Assembly: GCF_918797505.1 (NCBI RefSeq)
Contig: NC_092800.1
Coordinates: 3,472,001 to 3,536,000 of the forward strand
DNA length: 64,000 nucleotides
DNA from: Bemisia tabaci
Taxonomy: Eukaryota; Arthropoda; Insecta; Hemiptera; Aleyrodidae
Direction: 5' to 3'
In this document: positions 44,938-55,290 of the stretch, piece by piece
Layout of the letters: each line of letters starts with the position of its first letter
Position numbering within the stretch: position 1 is the first letter of the stretch
Notes under the pieces: model-generated
Told to the model about the DNA's origin: nothing
Database searches by the model: none
The model's input: only the letters and a program-made list of their open reading frames with translations
Program-made: the position numbers and the translations under genes

Positions 44938-45199
44938 AATTGGTCCGCGTTAAGCAGAAAGGAACTGAGCATCATCAGCTATCGCCAAATTTAATTGGGC
45001 AATTTAATTTTTTACACGTTACGGTTCTGCGGATTTTTGTGTAAATTCCAGTGAATTTTCTACATAATACGAAGCAAATTCCTTAAAATGTTCAAAAAAG
45101 TCCGCACAAACGCTCTCTCGTAAAAAATTAAGTTGCCCAGTTAGATTTGGCAGTAGCCGATGTGGCTTGGTTCCTTTCTGCCAAACTTGGTCCAAATGG
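44938..45199. mobile_element. Palindromic MITE
   Basis: CAATTGGTCCGCGTTAAGCA and GAAAGGAACTGAGC at the left pair with TGGTTCCTTTCTGCCAAACT and TGGTCCAAATG at the right. The centre has GGGCAATTTAATTTTTTAC and its complement. Confidence 0.68.
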
Positions 45200-47365
45200 C
45201 TTAATGTAAGTAAGGGTCGTCCGTCAATGACGCCAGGATTTGCACTTTTTCAGTATGAAAGTGAATAAGTCCTGGGTGTGTTGTTGGAGCAGTTTAAGGT
45301 CACTCACGTTCAAATCTTATGTTGGTTTAGCATGGTGTGAGTGTTTTTGTTCGTTTGGATATCGCAGGTTGTATGTGGGGTGGTTTTAAGGGGTGGTTTG
45401 GAGTGACAGGGATGCAGGTGTTTGCACACCGAGGGGTGGCATGCTGGTTCTCCAGCGAAGGTGTAGTGTTGAGGGTGTGACCCAGCAAATCAATGATCAT
45501 CGTATCATGTAGCCATCACCAATTCGAAGCAACCTTCTTCTGTAGTTAGGATTGCCTATCCCTTCCCTTAAACACTGACTGAAAGACACAAGAATTCCTT
45601 AATTTGTAATTTAGTAAATGAAGAATTTTCCGTAAGTAATGTTTGCTGAGTACTTTTGCAATTGGAAGCTCTGAACTGGTATTCTGAAACTGAAAATCGA
45701 GCTTTGAATTCCAATGAGTTATTTTTACATTAAATATGTTGAGACCAGCATTATTTAAAGTATTCAGTAGCACATATTTTTCAAAAATTTCACCAATTAT
45801 TTCTCTGCCGTAGACCTTCAAATCAACCTATTCGTTATGGAGTATACAGATCTTTTAGGGAGATTTTTTAACGTATCAAAAAAGGAATTTTTTTTTCTCT
45901 ACCACTCCACAAACGGAAGCGCTTCTTGAATCGTATGCAGTAGGTGTACTGAAGTAATAAACATTTGGAGGAAACGAGGTAATTTGACCGTTTAATTAGC
46001 TCTAATGATGCTACTCTCTCGCCTTCAAGTTCAAAGACCAGAAATAATAATGCCAAGGATGTGATTCACAAACGGAAGGTTAGGAATTTATTCTCACGTT
46101 TGGTCTAACTGAACAACCGCTCGTTGTTTGAATCTTTCGCATCAACTATTTTTCAAGCTTATATGTTTCTTAGCTAACTTTTCGTAGACACGTGTCTTAA
46201 AATCGGATTCGACCCTTTAGTTGTGAGTAGCACTTCTAAAATAATGTCCTAAGAAGGAGCGATATATTATACAGGGGTGCAGAAAGTTCTCAGCCTGCCC
46301 TCACTTATAATCTGCCTTCCCCAAAATTCGATGTTTTGCTATTGTTGAAGCGCTGGGTGCAAAAAGGGCAGTTTTTGGTCGCGGTGCCTCAAAATCTCCG
46401 TTAACGTTTCATCCACTATAATTAAAGCAAATGCATGGAATAGAGAATTTGCAGGTGTCTGAAATTTGATAAATTTCGTGCTTAAGTGGAAACTACGCAG
46501 TGAACTGAACACGAGGATAGGTACCCTTGGTTCATGAATTGAACACAATTATTGGAGAGGATATGACAAAATGATCCAATCTGCTAAAATACGTGGGGTT
46601 AAACGGGAAATGCCGCCAGATGACGTCACTAGGCGGTGCATTTTCTCACTTTTAAATATATTTTTATACTATTTCCCGCATCAGAAAAAAATTATAAAAA
46701 ATACTGGGAAATCGGCTCTTTAGGTACTTTCAGATGAAGCAATAAAAAAGTCGCGTGCAAATTCTTTATTCGCTAAAACTTACAGTGAATTTTCTTCATG
46801 ATTTTACAATGCTGAAAACTAAACAATTGCCCAAAACCAACCCAATAGTTTCCTCTCTAAAATAAAAATTAACAGCGGAAATTCTGAAACGCCACAAACA
46901 AGACATGCCCTTTCTACACCCAACGCTTCAATTGCGACTCTACATAAAAACGCGCTCTACAGTTCTCTCCCCAAAAGAAGCGCGTTCGAAAGACTTCCAC
47001 CTCATAAAACAGCCTGACGCCCCATCCCATTTGCGTTTCTACGCAAGTTGTCTGCGAAACCAATCGAGATCAGACAAAAAAAGAAGAAAGGCTTCCCTAA
47101 TTTTCACGCGAGCGGCTACGCGATCTTGATCGCGTGATCGAGAACACTCTACACTCATGCGTAGATAATCTACTCAACTTGTAACTTCAACTCGTTGAAA
47201 ATTGTCCTTTTTATGACGTCATATTGAGGGTCCCCTCAAGTCCTTAAAACTCCCTAAATCACAGTCAAAACTATATGCGGCCTCCTAAGTAGAGAAACTG
47301 TTCATGGATCGACTGTAAATATACTGTTAAAAATTTCGGAATGAAATTTTGTGCCGAAGTCTACT
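45200..47365. other. Unassigned stretch
   Basis: At 46,274 AGGGGTGCAGAAAGTTCTCA is the complement of TTTTCTGCACCCCT-like sequence at 36,252. 46,360-46,375 (TGGGTGCAAAAAGGGCAGTT) and 46,905-46,925 (CATGCCCTTTCTACACCCAA) form a weak inverted pair enclosing about 540 bp. No gene. Confidence 0.35.
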
Positions 47366-47935
47366 TAGCGCCCAAAACCCGCGAGTGATATGAATGCGGA
47401 TCGGAATCTATTTTCCTTGGGGCGATTTGCACTATTACGGAGCAGAATTTACGCTTTTTTCGGAGTATCATACGCCTTTATGATGCTAAACACACTTGGC
47501 ATTCTTACCATTCGGGGTTTTCGGGCGGTGTATAGACTCCGGCCAAAAATTGTTTCCTCAAGCTTTATCAGTGTATTGACTACAACTCTTTGTAGCATTG
47601 GCTTTTAAATAAAAGAAGAACTGCTTAAGTTCAGAGAGAATTTTTTTTAAAAAAAATTGTCAAAATATCCCAGTTTGAAGACATTTTTTTGCCAGTTTTT
47701 ACGTAAGAATGTACGATGAACATCTACAAGTTTTTTTATTACTTCACTTAAGTAAGCACATAAAAAATTTTACCTAAAATTTTTGCGTTTTATGTTGAAC
47801 ACATAAATTGGAGCTAATTTTGTGCGTAGCTTCAATAGCAGGTACTATTTTTTAGAACTGAGCAAAATTTTGTCACCAATTTTTTTCACAAGTTCTCTTG
47901 GCATTCACATCACTCGGGGTTTTTGGGCGCTGTAC
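47366..47935. mobile_element. Palindromic element with AGCGCCCAAAACCCGCGAGTG arm
   Basis: TTAGCGCCCAAAACCCGCGA and GTGATATGAATGC at the left pair with GCATTCACATCACTCGGGGT and TTTTGGGCGCT at the right. A third related segment (GGCATTCTTACCATTCGGGG) is at 47,499. The family F MITE sits just beyond the right end. Confidence 0.58.
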
Positions 47936-47952
47936 AGACTCCACCAAATTCT

Positions 47953-48233
47953 CAGGGTTGCCACAGTCAGGGAAAACCGGGAAATGTCAGGGAATTTTAA
48001 GAAGTCAGGGAAAACGACGAAAATGACGGGGGAAATTTGTTAAATCAACTTCATTTGCTTTCTTGAATTGATTTGAGGTTTCGAACAACACATTTTGCCT
48101 CAAAATTATTTTCCATTATGCCTTCTTAAGCATCCGTCACATCTTCAATTGACAGGGAATTTCGTCTAAATGTGTCAGGGAAATCAGGGAACTGTTAGGG
48201 AATTTTATTTTTACAAATTCTGTGGCAACCCTG
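47953..48233. mobile_element. Family F MITE
   Basis: CAGGGTTGCCACAGTCAGGG to TTCTGTGGCAACCCTG, the best-preserved TIR pair of the family. 281 bp. Confidence 0.82.
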
Positions 48234-48239
48234 AATTCC

Positions 48240-48620
48240 TCTCCTCGATTTTCAACAGTGTCTGCCCGAAGATTCTTACAAATTGAAGATAGCACCCATG
48301 TTTTTCTAGTTCCAGCCGACACTCGTGGTTTGTCTCCTCCGCGGGATGACGTCATATTTACGGAAGAGTTAAGCTCATCGGTGAGTTTACTTGCCGTGAA
48401 CTTGGGTGAGTTTGCGCTCCATCGAGTCGATTGGCGGCGTCAACAAGGAGTTATGTGTTAGCGTCCTACCCTCCAACCGGGTGAACAAAGCCCGTTTTAA
48501 TGTCCTATCTCCCCAGCGCTGTCCCAGAGCCACCCCTTCCTACGCTCACAATCAGCACGCGCCCGAGGCAGTGTTACCAAATTAGGAAATATTTCTCCGA
48601 TTACCCGCACAGGGTGTCAC
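48240..48620. other. Moderately GC-rich unassigned stretch
   Basis: Contains GGGATGACGTCAT (a CRE-like ATGACGTCAT palindrome at about 48,345). No gene recognised. Confidence 0.3.
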
Positions 48621-48623
48621 TTA

Positions 48624-48932
48624 CACGGAGAAAAAAACTTCGTGCGTGGGACCTGAAGTTGAGGTCATACGGATCTCTGAAGTTTTCGGATCACGTATCT
48701 AAAAACTTGAGGTCGAGCTGCCAAAGTTCGGGTCAGACGTCTGAAGTACTTGGATGTATACCGAAGGGTTCGGGTCACACATCTGAAGTACTCCGGTACT
48801 TACCGAAATGCCTCGAGGTCTGATCCGAACTTTGGGAGCTCGACCTCAAGTTATCGGATGCGTGATCAGAAAACTTCAGAGATCCATACGACCTCGACTT
48901 CGGGTCCCATGCACGAAGTTTTTTTCTTCGTG
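48624..48932. mobile_element. Tc1/mariner-like MITE, TA target
   Basis: 309 bp. Ends CACGGAGAAAAAAACTTCGT and ACGAAGTTTTTTTCTTCGTG are flanked by TA (48622-48623 and 48933-48934). The arms pair along most of the length (AGTTTTCGGATCACG with GCGTGATCAGAAAACT). Confidence 0.75.
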
Positions 48933-49000
48933 TAGAAGGAAAATGTCAATTGATATTGATAGAAAAAGTGATCGGCAAAGAAGACGACGGGATGCCAAGG

Positions 49001-49165
49001 CAGTGGCGTGGCGTGAATTGCGATATATCGATTGTTATGCCGTTCAATCCTATGGTAAAGAATCGATTATTAAGGTGTTCGCTGCGAGCACCCTGTTTAT
49101 CGATCCTTTTCCACAGGTTTAAATGGCGTAACAATCGATATATCGCAAAGCATGCCACGCCACTG
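49001..49165. mobile_element. hAT-type MITE, family A, second copy
   Basis: 165 bp, nearly identical to the copy at 95-259. It is flanked by a perfect 8-bp TSD TGCCAAGG (48993-49000 and 49166-49173). The two intact TSDs and near-identity point to recent movement. Confidence 0.88.
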
Positions 49166-49762
49166 TGCCAAGGGTCGAATCGGGTGGTTGTCAGGCTAAG
49201 AGGGAATGTGATGGACTAGGTTTCTTTGTGGGTTCCTGTTAGTTAGTCAGTTACTTACCTCCTTAGTTCATTGCAGCCATGTACTTCCCACCAGTAGAAT
49301 CGTCCCATTTCCCATTTGTCTTCTATCAAATTTTAATAATCAGCCGATGGGTGCGCCGAAAAAGCACGGATTTTGAAAGTTTCGCAGAGGAAAGCGCTTA
49401 GATTTATTGTGGAAAGAAATTTCAAGGTTTTCGCGACGAAATTTAAAGTGTAGCCTCGAAAATTTGCATTTTTGTTTATTTTTTTATTTATTTATAGAGT
49501 ATGGTGATGAAATTTGGGCCAGGAAGCGTAGCGTCGTAGTTTGGAACTATTTTTCTTTAAACTGCGAAATTTAAAATGCTGTTCGGTCGCAATGACATTT
49601 TTGCGCATCTTGTTTCAACATATTCGTTGAAACTTCCTCTGTACACCAGTGTCGCTAACTCAATTTTGAGTGCTTGTGGGCGAGGGCACCTTGCCCTGCA
49701 AACGCCATTACCCCATTTACCTAAGCATGTCAGTTGTTCCCTTGTCCAATTATAAGCACACG

Positions 49763-49885
49763 TGGTTCATGTTTTGAAATTAGGAACTATGATCTCTGGC
49801 TCAGCCGTAAAAATACTCATGTGCATAGGTAAACTAATAGTGCGTACATTGATTCCAAACTGATCCAGAATTTTAGTCCTAAATA
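49763..49885. mobile_element. Diverged, truncated family D MITE
   Basis: TTTTGAAATTAGGAACTATG and CATAGGTAAACTAATAGTGC match the family interior. The right end stops at the hAT MITE that begins at 49,898. Confidence 0.55.
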
Positions 49886-49897
49886 GTCTATTTATAT

Positions 49898-50761
49898 TAG
49901 AGTACCTTTATAGACACAGTATGGTCATTTCTTTGTCGGTTTTTCATTGGTCGCGAGCAAATAGGCTGACACGATGTTCTTACGGCCGTAAATAAACAAA
50001 CGAGATGGCTGCTATCAGCAAGCAAGTTTGAGGTCATGCACATCTTACAGCCTCCTGTGAAAAAGACGAAATGCGATTAAACAGTGTTTTCATGTGTTTT
50101 TCATCTGTTATTCGTAGATATGCTAGTTTAAATTGTAACTGCCGTATAATTGCAATTTTTCGTCAAATTTTAGCTTCTTATCAATGTTACGATGAGTCGC
50201 CATCTTGTTTGTTTATTTACGGCCGTAAGAGCATCATGAAGCCTAAAAATTCGTTGACCAATTAGAAAGTGGCACAGTTTTCCTGTAGTAAAAAGGTACG
50301 CATGACCATACTAAGCGAATTTTCGCGATCGAATGTCATTCATCAAACGAATTGATGAGTGCTGAGCGATGCCGATGATCGGTGATGTCAAGAGCCAATC
50401 AGAGCTCAGGTTTTTTCCTAAATGAAATTCAGAAGAAAATAAGAAAACACGAAACACTAGAACACAGAAATTGCGAAAACAGCAGACTTGAATTGACAAA
50501 ACACAACAACAGAAAGAGATGACAGAACGAAAATTTTGGTGAGTGATGAAGTTTCTGACATCGATTGCATCAATTCAAAAATCGAATTCAAGTCCCGAGG
50601 TGAATTCGAAATTTCAAATTGATGGATTTCAACGGTCTCTGGTGAGACCAACGAAGAAGTCGAATATCATTGAAAAAAAATGCACGATCGTCGAATATCA
50701 TTCAACGGTGAATGATATTCGATCGCGAAAATTCGCTTAATATGTCCATAAAGGCACTTTA
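49898..50761. mobile_element. hAT-type MITE with perfect 8-bp TSD
   Basis: 864 bp. Ends TAGAGTACCTTTATAGACA and TGTCCATAAAGGCACTTTA, flanked by ATTTATAT (49890-49897 and 50762-50769). It contains two more inverted pairs: TTACGGCCGTAAATAAACAA with TTGTTTATTTACGGCCGTAA, and GCGAATTTTCGCGATCGAAT with ATTCGATCGCGAAAATTCGC. It may thus be a composite of nested elements. Confidence 0.86.
50310..50740. repeat. Inner inverted repeat within the hAT MITE
   Basis: AAGCGAATTTTCGCGATCGA at 50,313 and its complement ending at 50,740 enclose 390 bp of AT-rich sequence. It could be an element that jumped into the hAT MITE. Confidence 0.6.
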
Positions 50762-51145
50762 ATTTATATCAGCTTGAGGTGAGCGATTGGCCAGTTGAAA
50801 TAGAGGAAGTCAAGTGCGTCGACTGGAGGTTTTCCATCGTGACGTCATCTAGGAACTGGCCTTGAGTTGATTCCACCCTGTCGAACCCCTCCACGTGACA
50901 ACCCCGCCCGATCCTCCGCACCACGGGACGTGGTGGACGGGGCATGGAGGGGTAGTACTATCTCACCCCTATTCGTCCCCCGCCCCTTTGGAGCTTACGC
51001 CTGTGCCGCAGTGACTCAACCGAGAGCTGCGGTCACCAGCTACCTACTCTGACGTGTTTAAATCAAAAGGAATTATGTACGTTCTGACATGAGCCGTGAA
51101 CTCCCCAAGAATATATGCCTGACACGGCCCATGGCGCAATGGATA

Positions 51146-51599
51146 TGTCGCAGGCAAATAGTAAAATCAGGCATTTTGTCAAATGCCTAGGCAAATAGTA
51201 AAATATTCTAACTTAGATTGAAATTCTGATTCTTTTCCTAATTTCAGACAAAATAATGCATTGCTCCAGCAAGAAAAAAATCTCAGTAAAAAATTGCACC
51301 ACACAATAGTATTTTAAACGACTTTTAGTTCCTGAAAAGACACTGATCTTGACATTTTTAGCATGTCATAAAATACAGAATTTTCGGAATTTCAACACTT
51401 ACAAATATGAGAAACAATTGAAGAGGAAGAGACAAAAAGAGTTCGTGGGTTTGAAGAGTTATTTTTCCAAAAATAGTGAAAAATCCTAAGCTCCTCGCCA
51501 TAAATTCACAAAATTTTATAGACCGTCAAAATTTGACTATCTGCCTAGGCATTTGACAAAATGCCTGATTTCACTATTTGCCTGCGACAGATATAGTTT
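51146..51599. mobile_element. Family G MITE (GTCGCAGGCAAATAGT ends)
   Basis: TGTCGCAGGCAAATAGTAAA and TTTCACTATTTGCCTGCGAC, with further paired AGGCATTTTGTCAAATGCCT blocks. About 454 bp. The interior is unrelated to any protein. Confidence 0.78.
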
Positions 51600-51774
51600 C
51601 CTTGATTTAAATTGGTCTGTTATGATTCTGAAAGTAGCGTTTTTCGCTGGGAACCAAGGTGCGGCACGATTCTTACACTCGTCCTCCAGATCGTTAACAG
51701 CGGCGAGTCGCGAATGATCGATTTTCGATATTTCCTCGTTTGAAGCTGTGGCACAGAATCTATTCTGCCTTGCT

Positions 51775-52017
51775 GAGGAAGAACGTCGTATGAACATCGG
51801 AGAGTTGTCCAATTTTCTGCGATAAAATATTGATTTTTGAGGAAAGTTATGAATATTAATCCTTTAAATTTTCAGGAACTCTGTGTGAAATTGCGAAGAA
51901 AATTATCCGAAAAATTGGAAGGAAAATATTCATAAGTTTCCCAGGAAATTCGCGTTTTATCCAAGGAAATTTGGCAACGCCTGCAGGCTCACGCGGCGTT
52001 TTTCCTTAGCACGGCAG
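51775..52017. mobile_element. Family C MITE, 4-bp TSD TATT
   Basis: Ends CTGCCTTGCTGAGG and CCTTAGCACGGCAG, flanked by TATT at 51771-51774 and 52018-52021. Confidence 0.82.
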
Positions 52018-52018
52018 T

Positions 52019-52118
52019 ATTATTAAGGTGTTCGTTGGGGGCACTCTGTATATGGCTCCTTTTTCATAGGTTTAAATGGCAGATCAATCGATGTAACGCA
52101 AAGCACGCCAGCCACTGT
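52019..52118. mobile_element. Family A hAT MITE, right half only
   Basis: ATTAAGGTGTTCGTTGGGGG to CACGCCAGCCACTGTTG matches the right half of the 165-bp element. It directly abuts the MITE at 51,775-52,017, so the left half was lost or displaced. Confidence 0.6.
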
Positions 52119-52119
52119 T

Positions 52120-52322
52120 GTTGAATCGTCATCGAATGATCCTAATCGATAAGTTCCCATCTTAACAATGCTTTTTATCGATCAAGATCATTCGATATCG
52201 AATCAATAATCGAGCCGCAGCGGGTCCATTCTTGAACCGTTATTGAATGTTCCTAATCGATAAATCCCAATCTTAGCAATGTTTTCTATCGATCATTCGA
52301 TATCGATTTAACAGTCGTGCTG
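52120..52322. repeat. Family I ATCGAT palindrome, two tandem copies
   Basis: GAATGATCCTAATCGATAAG ... CTTTTTATCGATCAAGATCA and GAATGTTCCTAATCGATAAA ... CTATCGATCATTCGATATCG, about 100 bp each, both ending near GCTGC or GCCGC. Confidence 0.65.
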
Positions 52323-52356
52323 CTAACACATGGCACATGGTAGTGTTGGCGCGACG

Positions 52357-52890
52357 CGCAGTGGATCGAGTCAGTGAGAGAGATCGGACATGAAATTCTC
52401 GACTATAACTGCCAACTTTGATGTTCATTTCGTCACATCATATTAAAGTGTTTTTTTTTTTTTTTTTTTTTTTAAATTTATTCTTGAATTACGCCTACAT
52501 AGAGTATTACGTAATTTACATTTTAGAAGTACACTTAAATTAGGCTATATATACATTTTAACTTGTGGATTATTAAATCCTATGGGTGAGTCGAACTCTG
52601 AGGCAGAGTTAGAATGTACAGTTTAATTGTTCCAGGTGTCCCAGGCCAGGCCGCGGTAAATATTTATCGGCTGAGATGGAAACAGGAACTTAAGTTGGTC
52701 CTGGGAACACCTGAAACATAAAGATTTTAAAATGTATGGGCTGCTAAAGGCAAAAAATTTCACGAGGAAACGAATGAAACCACTTTTAGAACCTCAAATT
52801 TTCGTATAAACGGAGTTAAAAGCTTTTAAAGTTCTCAAATGTTGTCCGACTTCTCCCGTTGACTCAATCCACTGTGCGATGAGGCGTTGG
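52357..52890. mobile_element. Family O palindromic MITE split by a retrotransposon
   Basis: GCAGTGGATCGAGTCAGTGA at the left and CGTTGACTCAATCCACTGTG at the right match the uninterrupted copy at 63,250-63,497. The middle holds the poly-T-led insert at 52,451. Confidence 0.68.
52451..52725 (-). mobile_element. 5'-truncated non-LTR retrotransposon 3' end, minus strand
   Basis: Poly-T at 52,451-52,473 (poly-A on the minus strand), preceded on that strand by AATAAA (GAATAAATTT). Upstream are TCTGCCTCAGAGTTCGACTC and CACCCATAGGATTTAATAAT, similar to insect jockey-type 3' ends. It lies inside the family O element. Confidence 0.62.
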
Positions 52891-53143
52891 GCGGCCGCAA
52901 GTCCTGTAGCTAAGTTAAGCGCAGGAGCGGATAGAGAAGTCGATTGTTCTGCACAAGTTTAAATATATCGATGGTGCATCGGTTCACCTACGATATCTGC
53001 GGCGGTTTTAGACGTTTTATTTTTGGCCACGGTTCTACATTCGCATTTTCCAAGTGTTAATGATGCAAGTTTAAACCGCCGTCCGAGGAAAAACGCCGTA
53101 ACTCCTCTTTATATTTTCTCAATTGTTTTCTGAAACAATGCTC

Positions 53144-53432
53144 CGGGTGTCTACAAGTCCGGAATTTCCGGAAATAGTACTGATTTTTAAGGGCGGTCTG
53201 GAAGTACTCTAATAGTACGGAAATTCCGCACGAAGGTCCGGAACTTTTGTCATTTTTGTCGTAATTTGAGCGAGACATTCAAATTTCTGAAATTTTTCGA
53301 ATTTCGTCAAATGAAAGTACTGAAAACGTGCTGAATTTTTCTGTTGAGGAGGTACTGAATTTCTTGGGGATGCACTGAAAAAGTACCGTAAAAGTAATGA
53401 TTTTTGGTCAGACTGTTTTGGTAGACACCCTG
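53144..53432. mobile_element. MITE with GGGTGTCTAC ends
   Basis: CCGGGTGTCTACAAGTCCGG at the left, TTTGGTAGACACCCTGG at the right. About 290 bp. The body repeats GGAAATTCCG and GTACTGAAT-type motifs. Confidence 0.7.
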
Positions 53433-53434
53433 GA

Positions 53435-54240
53435 CATGATGCTGATGCTGCTCTAACAAAAAAACTATCATTTTTTGATCACGTACCATAACATACTCAA
53501 AACGAAAAAAATAACGTATTTTTGCGCGACTTTTTCCTGAAACGGAGCTGTGTGTGTGGAAGAAAACGACAAGCGCTTTTGCTGTGGACAACAGTAAACC
53601 TCTCAGAGGTCATCCTTGAAGATGACGTCACAGGGATGCAAAACGAATTTTCATTTTGATGCATAGTGAAATTTATTTTTCATGGAATTTCAACGATTTT
53701 TCAGAAGCTTAATGTGTAACCCGAGAAAATGCCTCGAGAATTTGAGAAGGGACTTCATTAGACTGATTATTTTATCTCTGTCAAATGTATAAAAATTCAA
53801 ATTGTACTGTTTCCGTGCGTTTCGCGGGCATGCTGAATCTATTGCAGAGTTTTAAACAGAACATCACGAAATTTCATGGAGAAACATTAAATTTACGACT
53901 CATGGAAATGATACTTAAAGAAATAATAAAATTTCACTCTCTAAAGTTTGAGCAGCTTTGCATTTCTGTGGCGTCAGCATTCTAAGGGAAAGGGGGCTCG
54001 GTCTTGCGTGAACTTTGGGGTCTTTCAAATTTCAATCAGCTACAAGGTGAAGAATCGATTTGTCAAGTTTAATTTCTGATCGGAAATTCTAAGCTCCGAG
54101 CATACCTACAACTTGAGTGGTCCTTCTCAAAGAGTAAAGTGTCAGAACCTCAGTTCGGTTCGACAGTTTTGGAGCCTCGTTGTGGTAGAACACCCGCCAA
54201 ACATTCCTCTGACTCTAGTTTCAGTTTCTCGGCCTCCTAA
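53435..54240. other. Unassigned stretch
   Basis: A 66-codon open frame at 53,785-53,985 has no recognisable motif. AT-rich otherwise. Confidence 0.35.
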
Positions 54241-54244
54241 TAAT

Positions 54245-54483
54245 CCGCCGTGCTAAGGAAGAACGCCGTATGAACATTCGAGAGTTGCCAAATTTCCCTT
54301 GATAAAACATGTACTTTTGGAAACATTGTTTCCTTGAAATTTTCAAATAAATTAGATTAAATTGCGTACAAAATAGTCTGAAAATTTTGGAAAATTCACA
54401 ATTTTTCCAGTAAATTCGATTATTATCTTCGGAAACTTGGCAACGCCTGAGGGCTCATACGACGTGTTTTCCTAGCACAGCAG
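54245..54483. mobile_element. Family C MITE, 4-bp TSD TAAT
   Basis: Ends CCGCCGTGCTAAGG and CCTAGCACAGCAG, flanked by TAAT at 54241-54244 and 54484-54487. Confidence 0.82.
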
Positions 54484-55290
54484 TAATTGAGTCCCTTTTA
54501 CCGTAGATGATCATATTTGGACAAAATGAAATAGGATATTTTTTTTTCGAAGTTGGACAACGATGGAGACAAATCTGGTGGGTGTAGGTACTTAAAGGAA
54601 GCAATTGTTTGTCACTTAAAAGCACATAAGCTGGAGCTGCAGCAAGCGTCGGCCATTACACCGGCCCAGACCAGCTCATTAACAGTCCGGCCGTTAGCCT
54701 CGGCTTAAACCGACTGCATCAAGCCCTCTTAATTTCACTCATCTTTGTCAGTTAAATATTTGCCCCCTCTTCGTTGATTTCACTGATGAACATGGTGAAA
54801 AGAAAATCTGATAGGTAAAAGAAAAGGTAGAGAGAGAAAAAATTGTCTTTGATTTAAAGATATTTATTGGTTCAAGGTCAACAATGAATCTTTGTGTAAG
54901 AAAACAATTGACCGGACAGTAAAAATTTTCAGGAGTGGAGCTATGGAGCTAATGAGTGCCCAGACTTCTACATCACGCAGTTTCTTGTGAGCTGCATTAC
55001 TTTTTTCGTTGTATTATGTGTTTGGAAACATTTCTGCAGAAGATGCAGCAAGATGTTCCGTTGCAAAAGATGAGATAGATGGGGCTGAAAACACAGTCTC
55101 CCTATCCCTGAAATTTAAAAGAAAAAGAGGAACTGGAGGAACATTTGAACACTAAAATTGTACCGGGAAACACAGTAGGACGAATGGTGGAACTGAAAGA
55201 TAACTTATCAGCACGGCCAGAAAATTCTGTTTGAGAAACAGAAAATTTTTGACAGGATGCCTAACTAAAATCAATGCCAAAGTTACCCCC

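Noticed and set aside
48946..49219. Open frames over the hAT MITE at 49 kb
   Set aside because: They follow the palindrome in both strands; chance frames in a MITE.
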